From positions 620,001-684,000 of the forward strand of contig NZ_JABWRJ020000003.1 in assembly GCF_014268935.2 (NCBI RefSeq): DNA of 64,000 nucleotides, given 5' to 3'. The notes under the pieces are model-generated. The model saw nothing but the letters and a program-made list of their open reading frames with translations. It was not told the origin of the DNA and ran no database searches. Source of the DNA: Pseudomonas peradeniyensis. Lineage in GTDB: Bacteria > Pseudomonadota > Gammaproteobacteria > Pseudomonadales > Pseudomonadaceae. Shown here piece after piece: positions 29,047-38,338 of the stretch; the stretch's first letter is position 1, and the number at the start of each line of letters is the position of its first letter. The position numbers and the translations under genes were made by a program.

Positions 29047-32000
29047 TTGAAAGACCTACTGAATTTGCTGAAAAACCAGGGTCAAGTCGAAGAGTTCGAC
29101 GCCATCCGCATCGGTCTGGCGTCGCCTGAAATGATCCGTTCGTGGTCGTTCGGTGAAGTTAAGAAGCCGGAAACCATCAACTACCGTACGTTCAAGCCTG
29201 AGCGTGACGGCCTGTTCTGCGCCAAGATCTTTGGCCCAGTCAAGGACTACGAGTGCCTGTGCGGTAAGTACAAGCGCCTGAAGCACCGTGGCGTGATCTG
29301 CGAGAAGTGCGGCGTTGAAGTCGCCCTGGCCAAGGTTCGTCGTGAGCGCATGGCGCACATCGAACTGGCTTCGCCGGTTGCCCACATCTGGTTCCTGAAG
29401 TCGCTGCCGTCCCGTATCGGCCTGCTGATGGACATGACCCTGCGTGATATCGAGCGCGTGCTCTACTTCGAGAGCTATGTCGTTATCGACCCGGGCATGA
29501 CCACCCTCGAGAAGGGTCAGCTGCTCAACGACGAACAGTACTTCGAAGCGCTGGAAGAGTTCGGTGACGACTTCGACGCCCGCATGGGTGCCGAGGCTGT
29601 CCGCGAGCTGCTGCACGCTATCGACCTGGAACACGAGATCGGCCGCCTGCGCGAAGAGATTCCGCAGACCAACTCGGAAACCAAGATCAAGAAGCTGTCC
29701 AAGCGCCTGAAGCTGATGGAAGCTTTCCAGGGCTCGGGCAACCTGCCTGAGTGGATGGTCCTGACCGTCCTGCCAGTGCTGCCGCCGGACCTGCGTCCGC
29801 TGGTACCGCTGGATGGCGGCCGCTTCGCGACCTCCGACCTGAACGACCTGTATCGTCGGGTGATCAACCGTAACAACCGTCTGAAGCGCCTGCTCGATCT
29901 GTCGGCGCCGGACATCATCGTGCGCAACGAAAAGCGCATGCTGCAGGAAGCGGTCGACGCCCTGCTGGACAACGGCCGTCGTGGTCGCGCCATCACCGGC
30001 TCGAACAAGCGTCCGCTGAAGTCCCTGGCCGACATGATCAAAGGTAAGCAAGGTCGCTTCCGTCAGAACTTGCTCGGTAAGCGCGTGGACTACTCCGGTC
30101 GTTCGGTAATTACCGTAGGCCCGACCCTGCGTCTGCACCAGTGCGGTCTGCCGAAGAAGATGGCCCTCGAGCTGTTCAAGCCGTTCATTTTCGGCAAGCT
30201 GGAAATGCGTGGTCTGGCGACCACCATCAAGGCCGCCAAGAAGATGGTCGAGCGCGAGCTGCCAGAGGTGTGGGACGTTCTCGCCGAAGTGATTCGCGAA
30301 CACCCCGTACTGCTCAACCGTGCACCGACCCTGCACCGTCTGGGTATCCAGGCCTTTGAACCGGTTCTGATCGAAGGTAAGGCTATCCAGCTGCACCCGC
30401 TGGTCTGCGCCGCGTACAACGCCGACTTCGACGGTGACCAGATGGCCGTTCACGTGCCGCTGACCCTGGAAGCCCAGCTCGAAGCGCGCGCGCTGATGAT
30501 GTCGACCAACAACATCCTGTCGCCAGCCAACGGTGAGCCGATCATCGTTCCATCGCAGGACGTTGTACTGGGTCTGTACTACATGACCCGTGAAGCCATC
30601 AACGCCAAGGGCGAAGGTCGCGTGTTCGCCGACCTGCAGGAAGTCGACCGCGTATTCCGCGCCGGCGAAGCCGCCCTGCACGCGAAAATCAAGGTCCGTA
30701 TCAACGAGACCGTGAAGGAGCGCGACGGCTCCATCGTCAAGAACACCCGTATTGTCGACACCACTGTCGGCCGTGCGCTGCTGTTCCAGGTTGTGCCTGC
30801 CGGCCTGCCGTTCGACGTGGTCAACCAGTCGATGAAGAAAAAGGCGATCTCCAAGCTGATCAACCAGTGCTACCGCGTGGTTGGTCTGAAAGAGACCGTG
30901 ATCTTCGCCGACCAGCTGATGTACACCGGTTTTGCTTATTCGACCATTTCCGGCGTTTCGATCGGCGTCAACGACTTCGTGATCCCGGACGAGAAAGCCC
31001 GCATCATCGGTACCGCCACCGACGAAGTGAAGGAAATCGAGAGCCAGTACGCCTCCGGTCTGGTTACCCAGGGCGAGAAGTACAACAAGGTCATCGACTT
31101 GTGGTCCAAGGCGAACGATGAAGTGTCCAAGGCGATGATGGCCAACCTCTCGAAAGAGAAGGTCGTCGACCGCGAGGGCAAGGAAGTCGAGCAAGAGTCC
31201 TTCAACTCGATGTACATGATGGCCGACTCCGGTGCGCGTGGTTCCGCCGCGCAGATCCGTCAGCTGGCCGGTATGCGTGGCCTGATGGCCAAGCCGGACG
31301 GCTCGATCATCGAGACGCCGATCACTGCGAACTTCCGTGAAGGCCTGAGCGTACTGCAGTACTTCATCTCGACCCACGGTGCTCGTAAGGGTCTGGCGGA
31401 TACCGCCCTGAAGACCGCCAACTCCGGTTACCTGACTCGTCGTCTGGTAGACGTTGCCCAGGATCTGGTGGTTACCGAGATCGACTGCGGCACCGACCAG
31501 GGCCTGCTGATGACCCCGCACATCGAAGGCGGTGACGTTGTCGAGCCGCTGGGTGAGCGTGTACTGGGTCGTGTCATCGCCCGTGACGTGTTCAAGCCAG
31601 GCACCGAGGACGTCATCGTTCCGGCCGGTACCCTGGTGGATGAGCAGTGGGTCGAGTTCATCGAGCTGAACAGCATCGATGAAGTGGTCGTGCGTTCGCC
31701 GATCAACTGCGAAACCCGTTACGGCATCTGCGCCAAGTGCTACGGTCGCGACCTGGCTCGCGGTCACCAGGTGAACATCGGTGAAGCTGTCGGCGTTATC
31801 GCTGCACAGTCGATCGGTGAGCCGGGTACCCAGCTGACCATGCGTACGTTCCACATCGGTGGTGCTGCAAGCCGTACCTCGGCTGCCGACAGCGTCCAGG
31901 TGAAGAACGGCGGTATGGTGCGTCTGCACAACCTGAAGCAGGTCGAGCGTGCCGATGGCAACCTGGTTGCTGTATCGCGTTCCGGCGAGCTGGCCATTGC

Positions 32001-33246
32001 CGACGAATTCGGTCGTGAGCGCGAGCGTTACAAGCTGCCTTACGGTGCGGTGATTTCGGTCAAGGAAGGTGAGAAGGTCGAAGCTGGCGCCATCGTCGCC
32101 AAGTGGGACCCGCACACCCACCCGATCGTTACCGAGCTGAAAGGTACCGTGACCTTCGTGGGCATGGAAGAAAACATCACCATCAAGCGCCAGACCGACG
32201 AACTGACCGGCCTGACCAACATTGAAGTGATGGACGTCAAGGATCGCCCTGCCGCCGGCAAGGAAATCCGTCCGGCGATCAAGATGGTCGATGCCAACGG
32301 CAAGGACCTGTATCTGCCAGGCACCGACGTGCCTGCCCAGTACTTCCTGCCGGCCAACGCCCTCGTCGGTGTGGCTGACGGTGCCCAGATCGGCGTCGGT
32401 GACGTTATCGCGCGTATCCCGCAAGAAACGTCGAAGACCCGTGACATCACCGGTGGTCTGCCGCGCGTTGCCGACCTGTTCGAAGCGCGTCGTCCGAAAG
32501 AAGCCTCGATCCTGGCTGAAGTCAGCGGCACCATCGCGTTCGGTAAAGAGACCAAGGGCAAGCGTCGTCTGGTCATCACTCCGACCGACGGTAGCGATCC
32601 GTACGAAGAGCTGATTCCGAAGTGGCGCCACCTGAACGTCTTCGAAGGCGAACAGGTAAACCGCGGCGAAGTTATCTCCGACGGCCCGAGCGATCCGCAC
32701 GACATCCTGCGTCTGCTGGGTGTGAGCGCGCTGGCGAAGTACATCGTCAACGAGATCCAGGACGTTTACCGTCTGCAAGGCGTGAAGATCAACGACAAGC
32801 ACATCGAGACCATCCTGCGTCAGATGCTGCGCAAGGTCGAGATCTCCGAGTCGGGCGATTCCAGCTTCATCAAGGGCGACCAGATGGAACTGACCCAGGT
32901 ACTGGTAGAGAACGAGCGTCTCGCTAGCGAAGACAAGTTCATCTCCAAGTTCACCCGTGTACTGCTGGGTATCACCAAGGCCTCGCTGTCCACCGAATCG
33001 TTCATCTCGGCGGCTTCCTTCCAGGAAACCACCCGCGTACTGACCGAAGCGGCGGTAACCGGCAAGCGCGACTACCTGCGCGGCCTGAAAGAGAACGTGG
33101 TCGTGGGTCGTCTGATCCCGGCCGGTACTGGTCTGGCCTACCACAGCGAGCGCAAGCGTCGCCGTGATGCCGACAAGCCGCTGCGTGTGAGCGCCAGTGA
33201 GGTGGAAGCCGCACTGACCGAAGCGCTGAACTCCAGCGGTAACTAA
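29047..33246 (+). CDS. rpoC: RNA polymerase beta' subunit
   Basis: 1399 residues. The N-terminal zinc ribbon (CLCGKYKRLKHRGVICEKCG, about 70-89), the Mg-binding NADFDGDQ with D460, D462 and D464, the trigger-loop region and the second zinc site (CGTDQG, CETRYGICAKC) are all present. The start is TTG at 29047, supported by CAGGAGGAAAGG just before it and by the standard start KDLLNLLKNQGQ. It forms the active centre with RpoB. Confidence 0.98.
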   Translation: MKDLLNLLKNQGQVEEFDAIRIGLASPEMIRSWSFGEVKKPETINYRTFKPERDGLFCAKIFGPVKDYECLCGKYKRLKHRGVICEKCGVEVALAKVRRERMAHIELASPVAHIWFLKSLPSRIGLLMDMTLRDIERVLYFESYVVIDPGMTTLEKGQLLNDEQYFEALEEFGDDFDARMGAEAVRELLHAIDLEHEIGRLREEIPQTNSETKIKKLSKRLKLMEAFQGSGNLPEWMVLTVLPVLPPDLRPLVPLDGGRFATSDLNDLYRRVINRNNRLKRLLDLSAPDIIVRNEKRMLQEAVDALLDNGRRGRAITGSNKRPLKSLADMIKGKQGRFRQNLLGKRVDYSGRSVITVGPTLRLHQCGLPKKMALELFKPFIFGKLEMRGLATTIKAAKKMVERELPEVWDVLAEVIREHPVLLNRAPTLHRLGIQAFEPVLIEGKAIQLHPLVCAAYNADFDGDQMAVHVPLTLEAQLEARALMMSTNNILSPANGEPIIVPSQDVVLGLYYMTREAINAKGEGRVFADLQEVDRVFRAGEAALHAKIKVRINETVKERDGSIVKNTRIVDTTVGRALLFQVVPAGLPFDVVNQSMKKKAISKLINQCYRVVGLKETVIFADQLMYTGFAYSTISGVSIGVNDFVIPDEKARIIGTATDEVKEIESQYASGLVTQGEKYNKVIDLWSKANDEVSKAMMANLSKEKVVDREGKEVEQESFNSMYMMADSGARGSAAQIRQLAGMRGLMAKPDGSIIETPITANFREGLSVLQYFISTHGARKGLADTALKTANSGYLTRRLVDVAQDLVVTEIDCGTDQGLLMTPHIEGGDVVEPLGERVLGRVIARDVFKPGTEDVIVPAGTLVDEQWVEFIELNSIDEVVVRSPINCETRYGICAKCYGRDLARGHQVNIGEAVGVIAAQSIGEPGTQLTMRTFHIGGAASRTSAADSVQVKNGGMVRLHNLKQVERADGNLVAVSRSGELAIADEFGRERERYKLPYGAVISVKEGEKVEAGAIVAKWDPHTHPIVTELKGTVTFVGMEENITIKRQTDELTGLTNIEVMDVKDRPAAGKEIRPAIKMVDANGKDLYLPGTDVPAQYFLPANALVGVADGAQIGVGDVIARIPQETSKTRDITGGLPRVADLFEARRPKEASILAEVSGTIAFGKETKGKRRLVITPTDGSDPYEELIPKWRHLNVFEGEQVNRGEVISDGPSDPHDILRLLGVSALAKYIVNEIQDVYRLQGVKINDKHIETILRQMLRKVEISESGDSSFIKGDQMELTQVLVENERLASEDKFISKFTRVLLGITKASLSTESFISAASFQETTRVLTEAAVTGKRDYLRGLKENVVVGRLIPAGTGLAYHSERKRRRDADKPLRVSASEVEAALTEALNSSGN

Positions 33247-33257
33247 GTGCAGGGCAG

Positions 33258-33330
33258 GGCCCCGGCACCCCTCGCAAGATCGTCGGTGACATGAATTGTT
33301 GCCGATGATCGGGCGAGGAGGGCCGGGGCC
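33258..33330 (+). other. Long-range hairpin after rpoC
   Basis: GGCCCCGGC (33258-33266) can pair with GCCGGGGCC (33322-33330), with CCTCGC/GCGAGG further inside. It could protect or process the rpoC 3' end. Confidence 0.6.
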
Positions 33331-33379
33331 TCGTCTTGACTGGGTGCAAGATCCTCTTTAGACTTTTGTACCCTTAAAT

Positions 33380-33407
33380 TTGGTGAGGCTCCGTCTCGCC
33401 AATTTTT
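33380..33407 (+). terminator. Terminator/attenuator before rpsL
   Basis: TTGGTGAGGC pairs with GTCTCGCCAA (10 bp, two G-T pairs) around TCC, followed by TTTTT. It lies between rpoBC and the str genes. Confidence 0.75.
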
Positions 33408-33457
33408 GGCTTTCTTGCAAGACAATAGAGTCGCAAGACAATCAGTGGAGCTAGTAG

Positions 33458-33829
33458 ATGGCAACTATCAACCAGCTGGTACGTCAGCCGCGTAAGCGTT
33501 CGGTCGAGAAGTCCGACGTTCCTGCGCTGCAGAACTGCCCGCAGCGTCGTGGCGTGTGCACTCGTGTGTACACCACCACGCCGAAAAAACCTAACTCGGC
33601 ACTGCGTAAAGTATGCCGTGTGCGTCTGACCAACGGTTTCGAGGTTTCCTCGTACATCGGTGGTGAAGGCCACAACCTGCAAGAGCACAGCGTCGTCCTG
33701 ATCCGTGGCGGCCGTGTAAAAGACTTGCCAGGTGTTCGTTACCACACCGTTCGCGGCTCTCTGGATACTTCGGGCGTCAAAGGCCGTAACCAGGGTCGTT
33801 CGAAGTACGGTACCAAGCGTCCGAAGTAA
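33458..33829 (+). CDS. rpsL: 30S ribosomal protein S12
   Basis: 123-residue decoding-centre protein. The streptomycin-relevant positions are wild type: K43 in TTTPKKPNSALRK and the lysine of RVKDLPGVRYH near residue 88. The C-terminal tail is basic (GRSKYGTKRPK). Start ATG follows GTGGAGCTAGTAG. First gene of the str group rpsL-rpsG-fusA-tuf2. Confidence 0.98.
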   Translation: MATINQLVRQPRKRSVEKSDVPALQNCPQRRGVCTRVYTTTPKKPNSALRKVCRVRLTNGFEVSSYIGGEGHNLQEHSVVLIRGGRVKDLPGVRYHTVRGSLDTSGVKGRNQGRSKYGTKRPK

Positions 33830-33935
33830 TCGGTCGTTTGCAGACATCCATTTTTTTGAGTCGATAAGAGTAAGGTCGGGCAGGGGTCGAAGACCCACGT
33901 CCCGGGCTAACCTGAAGACCGTTTGAGGGCTTATC
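33830..33935 (+). promoter_or_regulatory. rpsL-rpsG intercistronic region (possible S7 control site)
   Basis: 106 bases between S12 and S7 genes, similar in size to the E. coli region where free S7 binds to repress translation. It contains a small hairpin (GGGTCGAAGACCC) and a T-run. Control by S7 is inferred from position only. Confidence 0.45.
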
Positions 33936-34406
33936 ATGCCAAGACGTCGTGTAGCAGCAAAACGTGAGATCCTGGACGATCCGAAGTACGGATCCCAGAT
34001 TCTCGCCAAGTTCATGAACCACGTGATGGAAAGCGGCAAGAAGGCCGTAGCCGAGCGCATCGTTTACGGTGCCCTGGATACCGTCAAAGCACGCAAGAAC
34101 AGCGACCCCCTGGAAATCTTCGAGAAAGCTCTCGACGCCATCGCTCCGCTGGTCGAAGTAAAGTCCCGCCGTGTCGGCGGTGCCACTTACCAGGTTCCGG
34201 TTGAAGTTCGTCCGTCCCGTCGTAACGCTCTGGCAATGCGCTGGCTCGTAGACTACGCCCGCAAGCGCGGCGAGAAGTCGATGGCTCTGCGCCTGGCAGG
34301 CGAGCTGCTGGATGCTGCTGAAGGCAAGGGTGCTGCAGTCAAGAAGCGTGAAGACGTTCACCGTATGGCTGAAGCCAACAAAGCGTTCTCGCACTACCGC
34401 TTCTAA
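33936..34406 (+). CDS. rpsG: 30S ribosomal protein S7
   Basis: 156-residue primary binder of the 16S 3' major domain; its beta hairpin reaches the E site. The standard start is MPRRRVAAKREILDDPKYGS, and the signature GGATYQVPVEV and RPSRRNALAMRWL are present. In E. coli S7 is the str-operon repressor. Confidence 0.98.
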   Translation: MPRRRVAAKREILDDPKYGSQILAKFMNHVMESGKKAVAERIVYGALDTVKARKNSDPLEIFEKALDAIAPLVEVKSRRVGGATYQVPVEVRPSRRNALAMRWLVDYARKRGEKSMALRLAGELLDAAEGKGAAVKKREDVHRMAEANKAFSHYRF

Positions 34407-34436
34407 TTCAAGCATCAATCATTTTGCGAGGGCTTT

Positions 34437-36584
34437 ATGGCTCGTACTACAGCAATTAACCGCTACCGTAACATCGGTATCTGCGCGCACGTTGACGCGG
34501 GCAAGACTACCACTACCGAGCGGATCCTGTTCTACACAGGTCTGAGCCACAAGATGGGCGAGGTGCACGACGGCGCCGCGACCACCGACTGGATGGTGCA
34601 GGAGCAGGAGCGCGGTATCACCATTACCTCCGCTGCCGTTACCACCTTCTGGAAAGGTTCCCGTGGTCAGTACGACAACTACCGCGTAAACGTCATCGAT
34701 ACCCCCGGCCACGTTGACTTCACCATTGAAGTAGAGCGTTCGCTGCGTGTACTCGACGGCGCGGTCGTTGTGTTCTGCGGTACCTCCGGCGTTGAGCCGC
34801 AGTCCGAAACCGTATGGCGTCAGGCCAATAAGTACGGCGTTCCACGTGTTGTCTACGTGAACAAGATGGACCGTGCCGGTGCCAACTTCCTGCGCGTCGT
34901 AGGTCAGATCAAGAACCGTCTGGGTCACACCCCGGTTCCTGTTCAGCTGGCCATCGGTTCGGAAGATAACTTCCAGGGTCAGGTCGACCTGATCAAGATG
35001 AAGGCTATCTACTGGAACGACGACGACAAGGGCACCACCTACCGTGAGGAAGAAATTCCTGCGGATATGGTCGAGCTGGCCAACGAGTGGCGCAACAACA
35101 TGGTTGAAGCTGCCGCCGAAGCCACCGAAGAGCTGATGAACAAGTACCTTGAAGAAGGTGAGCTGACCGTCGAAGAGATCAAGGCAGGCCTGCGCGCGCG
35201 CACCCTGGCCAGCGAGATCGTTCCGGCTGTCTGCGGTTCGTCGTTCAAGAACAAGGGCGTTCCCCTGGTTCTCGACGCCGTCATCGACTTCCTGCCTGCT
35301 CCGACCGAGATCCCGGCGATCAAGGGTATTCACCCTGACCTGATCGACGTGCCGAAGGACGAAGTCAAGCCTGAGCAGTTCGACGAGCGTCACGCTGACG
35401 ACGACGAGCCCTTCTCGGCCCTGGCCTTCAAGATCGCCACCGACCCGTTCGTGGGTACTCTGACCTTCGTTCGCGTCTACTCGGGCTTCCTGACCTCCGG
35501 TGACTCCGTCATCAACTCGGTCAAGGGCAAGAAAGAGCGCGTTGGTCGTATGGTGCAGATGCACGCCAACCAGCGTGAAGAGATCAAGGAAGTACGCGCT
35601 GGTGACATCGCTGCTCTGATCGGCATGAAGGACGTCACCACCGGTGACACCCTGTGCAACGCCGACAAGCCGATCATCCTCGAGCGTATGGACTTCCCGG
35701 AGCCTGTGATTTCGCTCTCCGTAGAGCCGAAAACCAAGCAGGACCAGGAGAAGATGGGTATCGCACTGGGCAAACTGGCTCAGGAAGACCCGTCGTTCCG
35801 CGTCAAGACCGACGAAGAGACTGGCCAGACCATCATCTCCGGTATGGGTGAGCTGCACCTGGACATCCTCGTTGACCGCATGAAACGCGAGTTCAACGTC
35901 GAAGCCAACATCGGCAAGCCGCAGGTTTCGTACCGCGAGAAGATCACCAAGTCCAACGTCGAGATCGAAGGCAAGTTCGTTCGTCAGTCGGGTGGTCGTG
36001 GTCAGTTCGGTCACTGCTGGGTTCGTTTCTCCGAGCCGGACGTGGACGACAAGGGCAACATCACCGAAGGTCTGGTGTTCTCCAACGAAGTCGTTGGTGG
36101 TGTGATTCCGAAGGAATACATCCCTGCGATCCAGAAGGGCATCGAAGAGCAGATGAAGAACGGCGTTGTCGCCGGCTATCCGCTGATCGGCCTGAAGGCT
36201 GCGGTATTCGACGGTTCGTACCACGACGTCGACTCCAACGAAATGGCGTTCAAGATCGCCGCTTCGATGGCAACCAAGCAACTGGCCCAGAAGGGCGGTG
36301 GCGTGGTCCTCGAGCCGATCATGAAAGTCGAAGTTGTAACCCCGGAAGACTACCTGGGTGACGTGATGGGTGACCTGAACCGTCGTCGTGGTCTGGTCCA
36401 GGGTATGGATGAGTCGGTCTCCGGCCGCGTCGTCCGTGCTGAAGTTCCGCTCGGAGAGATGTTCGGTTATGCGACCGACGTTCGTTCCATGTCTCAGGGT
36501 CGCGCAAGCTACTCCATGGAATTCTCCAAATACGCCGAAGCTCCGTCGAACATCGTCGAAGCACTCGTTAAAAAACAAGGCTAA
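34437..36584 (+). CDS. fusA: Elongation factor G
   Basis: 715-residue translocase GTPase. G domain motifs are AHVDAGKTTTTERIL (P-loop), DTPGHVDF and NKMD; domains II to V follow at normal length, with the C-terminal RAEVPLGEMFGYATDVRS and GRASYSMEF. This is the str-operon copy (FusA1 type); Pseudomonas often has a second EF-G elsewhere. Start ATG follows GCGAGGGCTTT. tuf2 begins 27 bases after the stop. Confidence 0.98.
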   Translation: MARTTAINRYRNIGICAHVDAGKTTTTERILFYTGLSHKMGEVHDGAATTDWMVQEQERGITITSAAVTTFWKGSRGQYDNYRVNVIDTPGHVDFTIEVERSLRVLDGAVVVFCGTSGVEPQSETVWRQANKYGVPRVVYVNKMDRAGANFLRVVGQIKNRLGHTPVPVQLAIGSEDNFQGQVDLIKMKAIYWNDDDKGTTYREEEIPADMVELANEWRNNMVEAAAEATEELMNKYLEEGELTVEEIKAGLRARTLASEIVPAVCGSSFKNKGVPLVLDAVIDFLPAPTEIPAIKGIHPDLIDVPKDEVKPEQFDERHADDDEPFSALAFKIATDPFVGTLTFVRVYSGFLTSGDSVINSVKGKKERVGRMVQMHANQREEIKEVRAGDIAALIGMKDVTTGDTLCNADKPIILERMDFPEPVISLSVEPKTKQDQEKMGIALGKLAQEDPSFRVKTDEETGQTIISGMGELHLDILVDRMKREFNVEANIGKPQVSYREKITKSNVEIEGKFVRQSGGRGQFGHCWVRFSEPDVDDKGNITEGLVFSNEVVGGVIPKEYIPAIQKGIEEQMKNGVVAGYPLIGLKAAVFDGSYHDVDSNEMAFKIAASMATKQLAQKGGGVVLEPIMKVEVVTPEDYLGDVMGDLNRRRGLVQGMDESVSGRVVRAEVPLGEMFGYATDVRSMSQGRASYSMEFSKYAEAPSNIVEALVKKQG

Positions 36585-36611
36585 TCCCCTTTAGGCAAGA
36601 GGTTCACTGTC

Positions 36612-37805
36612 GTGGCTAAAGAAAAATTTGATCGTTCCCTTCCCCACGTTAACGTCGGCACCATCGGCCACGTTGACCACGGTAAGACCACTCTGACCGC
36701 AGCTCTGACTCGCGTCTGCTCCGAAGTTTTCGGTTCGGCCGTCGTTGAGTTCGACAAGATCGACTCGGCTCCGGAAGAAAAAGCGCGCGGTATCACCATC
36801 AACACCGCTCACGTCGAGTACAACTCGAACATTCGTCACTACGCTCACGTTGACTGCCCAGGTCACGCTGACTACGTGAAGAACATGATCACCGGTGCTG
36901 CCCAGATGGACGGCGCGATCCTGGTTTGCTCGGCCGCCGATGGTCCGATGCCACAAACCCGTGAGCACATCCTGCTGTCCCGTCAGGTTGGCGTTCCGTA
37001 CATCGTGGTCTTCCTGAACAAGGCTGACCTGGTAGACGACGCCGAGCTGCTGGAACTGGTCGAGATGGAAGTTCGCGACCTGCTGTCCACCTACGACTTC
37101 CCAGGCGACGACACTCCGATCATCATCGGTTCGGCTCGTATGGCTCTGGAAGGCAAAGACGACAACGAAATGGGTACCAGCGCTGTCAAGAAGCTGGTTG
37201 AAACTCTGGATGCCTACATCCCTGAGCCAGTTCGTGCCATCGACCAGCCGTTCCTGATGCCGATCGAAGACGTATTCTCGATCTCGGGTCGTGGTACCGT
37301 TGTTACCGGCCGTATCGAGCGTGGTATCGTCCGCGTTCAGGATCCGCTGGAAATCGTTGGTCTGCGTGACACCACCACCACCACCTGCACCGGCGTTGAG
37401 ATGTTCCGCAAGCTGCTGGACGAAGGTCGTGCTGGCGAGAACTGCGGCGTCCTGCTGCGTGGTACCAAGCGTGACGACGTTGAGCGTGGCCAGGTTCTGG
37501 TCAAGCCAGGTTCGGTCAAGCCGCACACCAAGTTCACCGCAGAAGTCTACGTCCTGTCGAAGGAAGAAGGCGGCCGTCACACTCCGTTCTTCAAAGGCTA
37601 CCGTCCTCAGTTCTACTTCCGTACCACTGACGTGACCGGTAACTGCGAACTGCCGGAAGGCGTTGAGATGGTAATGCCAGGTGACAACATCCAGATGACT
37701 GTCACCCTGATCAAGACCATCGCAATGGAAGACGGTCTGCGCTTCGCCATCCGTGAAGGCGGTCGTACCGTCGGCGCCGGCGTCGTGGCCAAAATCATCG
37801 AGTAA
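36612..37805 (+). CDS. tufB: Elongation factor Tu, copy 2
   Basis: 397 residues, identical in protein sequence to copy 1 at 20019. It starts with GTG rather than ATG, and its first and last codons use different synonyms from copy 1 while the interior is nearly the same, a sign of gene conversion with boundaries near the gene ends. Motifs GHVDHGKTT, DCPGHADYV and NKADLVDD are intact. Last gene of the str group; a strong terminator follows. Confidence 0.98.
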   Translation: MAKEKFDRSLPHVNVGTIGHVDHGKTTLTAALTRVCSEVFGSAVVEFDKIDSAPEEKARGITINTAHVEYNSNIRHYAHVDCPGHADYVKNMITGAAQMDGAILVCSAADGPMPQTREHILLSRQVGVPYIVVFLNKADLVDDAELLELVEMEVRDLLSTYDFPGDDTPIIIGSARMALEGKDDNEMGTSAVKKLVETLDAYIPEPVRAIDQPFLMPIEDVFSISGRGTVVTGRIERGIVRVQDPLEIVGLRDTTTTTCTGVEMFRKLLDEGRAGENCGVLLRGTKRDDVERGQVLVKPGSVKPHTKFTAEVYVLSKEEGGRHTPFFKGYRPQFYFRTTDVTGNCELPEGVEMVMPGDNIQMTVTLIKTIAMEDGLRFAIREGGRTVGAGVVAKIIE

Positions 37806-37820
37806 TCACTCGATCGGTTG

Positions 37821-37851
37821 AAAAAACCCCCGCTCAGCGGGGGTTTTTTTT
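37821..37851. terminator. Terminator of the str operon
   Basis: AAAAAACCCCCGCT pairs with AGCGGGGGTTTTTTT. A very strong, symmetrical hairpin. Confidence 0.95.
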
Positions 37852-37857
37852 ATTGGG

Positions 37858-37886
37858 TTGACACTAAATTGGGGCGTCTATAGAAT
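37858..37886 (+). promoter_or_regulatory. Promoter of the S10 operon
   Basis: TTGACA, 17-base spacer, TAGAAT, immediately after the str terminator. The leader to rpsJ is only about 55 bases, with a small GGGCGTAGTGCGCCC hairpin. Confidence 0.9.
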
Positions 37887-37946
37887 CACGCCTCCTTTTA
37901 ACGGGCGTAGTGCGCCCGATGGGAACAGCCTGGAGTCTGAAATCCA

Positions 37947-38258
37947 ATGCAAAATCAGCAAATCCGTATCAGGTTGAAGGCTTTCGACCATCGCCTGATC
38001 GACCAATCCACCCAGGAAATCGTGGAAACCGCGAAACGTACTGGTGCACAAGTGCGTGGTCCAATTCCACTGCCAACCCGCAAAGAGCGTTTCACCGTTC
38101 TGATCTCCCCGCACGTCAACAAAGACGCGCGTGATCAGTACGAGATTCGCACTCATAAGCGCGTTCTGGACATCGTCCAGCCAACGGATAAAACCGTTGA
38201 TGCGCTGATGAAGCTTGATCTCGCGGCAGGCGTGGAAGTGCAGATCAGCCTCGGCTAA
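37947..38258 (+). CDS. rpsJ: 30S ribosomal protein S10 (NusE)
   Basis: 103 residues; part of the 30S head and, as NusE, of the rRNA antitermination complex with NusB. The sequence QIRIRLKAFDHRLIDQSTQE and the long loop KERFTVLISPHVNKDARDQYEIRTHKR (signature in its SPHVNKDARDQYEIRTHKR half) are fully typical. Promoter-proximal gene of an uninterrupted S10-spc gene string. Confidence 0.98.
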   Translation: MQNQQIRIRLKAFDHRLIDQSTQEIVETAKRTGAQVRGPIPLPTRKERFTVLISPHVNKDARDQYEIRTHKRVLDIVQPTDKTVDALMKLDLAAGVEVQISLG

Positions 38259-38338
38259 GACTTCGGTCTGGTCGTGTAACGCTCTGAAATGGGCGGCCAT
38301 AGCGGGTGAAAGCCCCGTACACTCATGAGGTTTACAAC

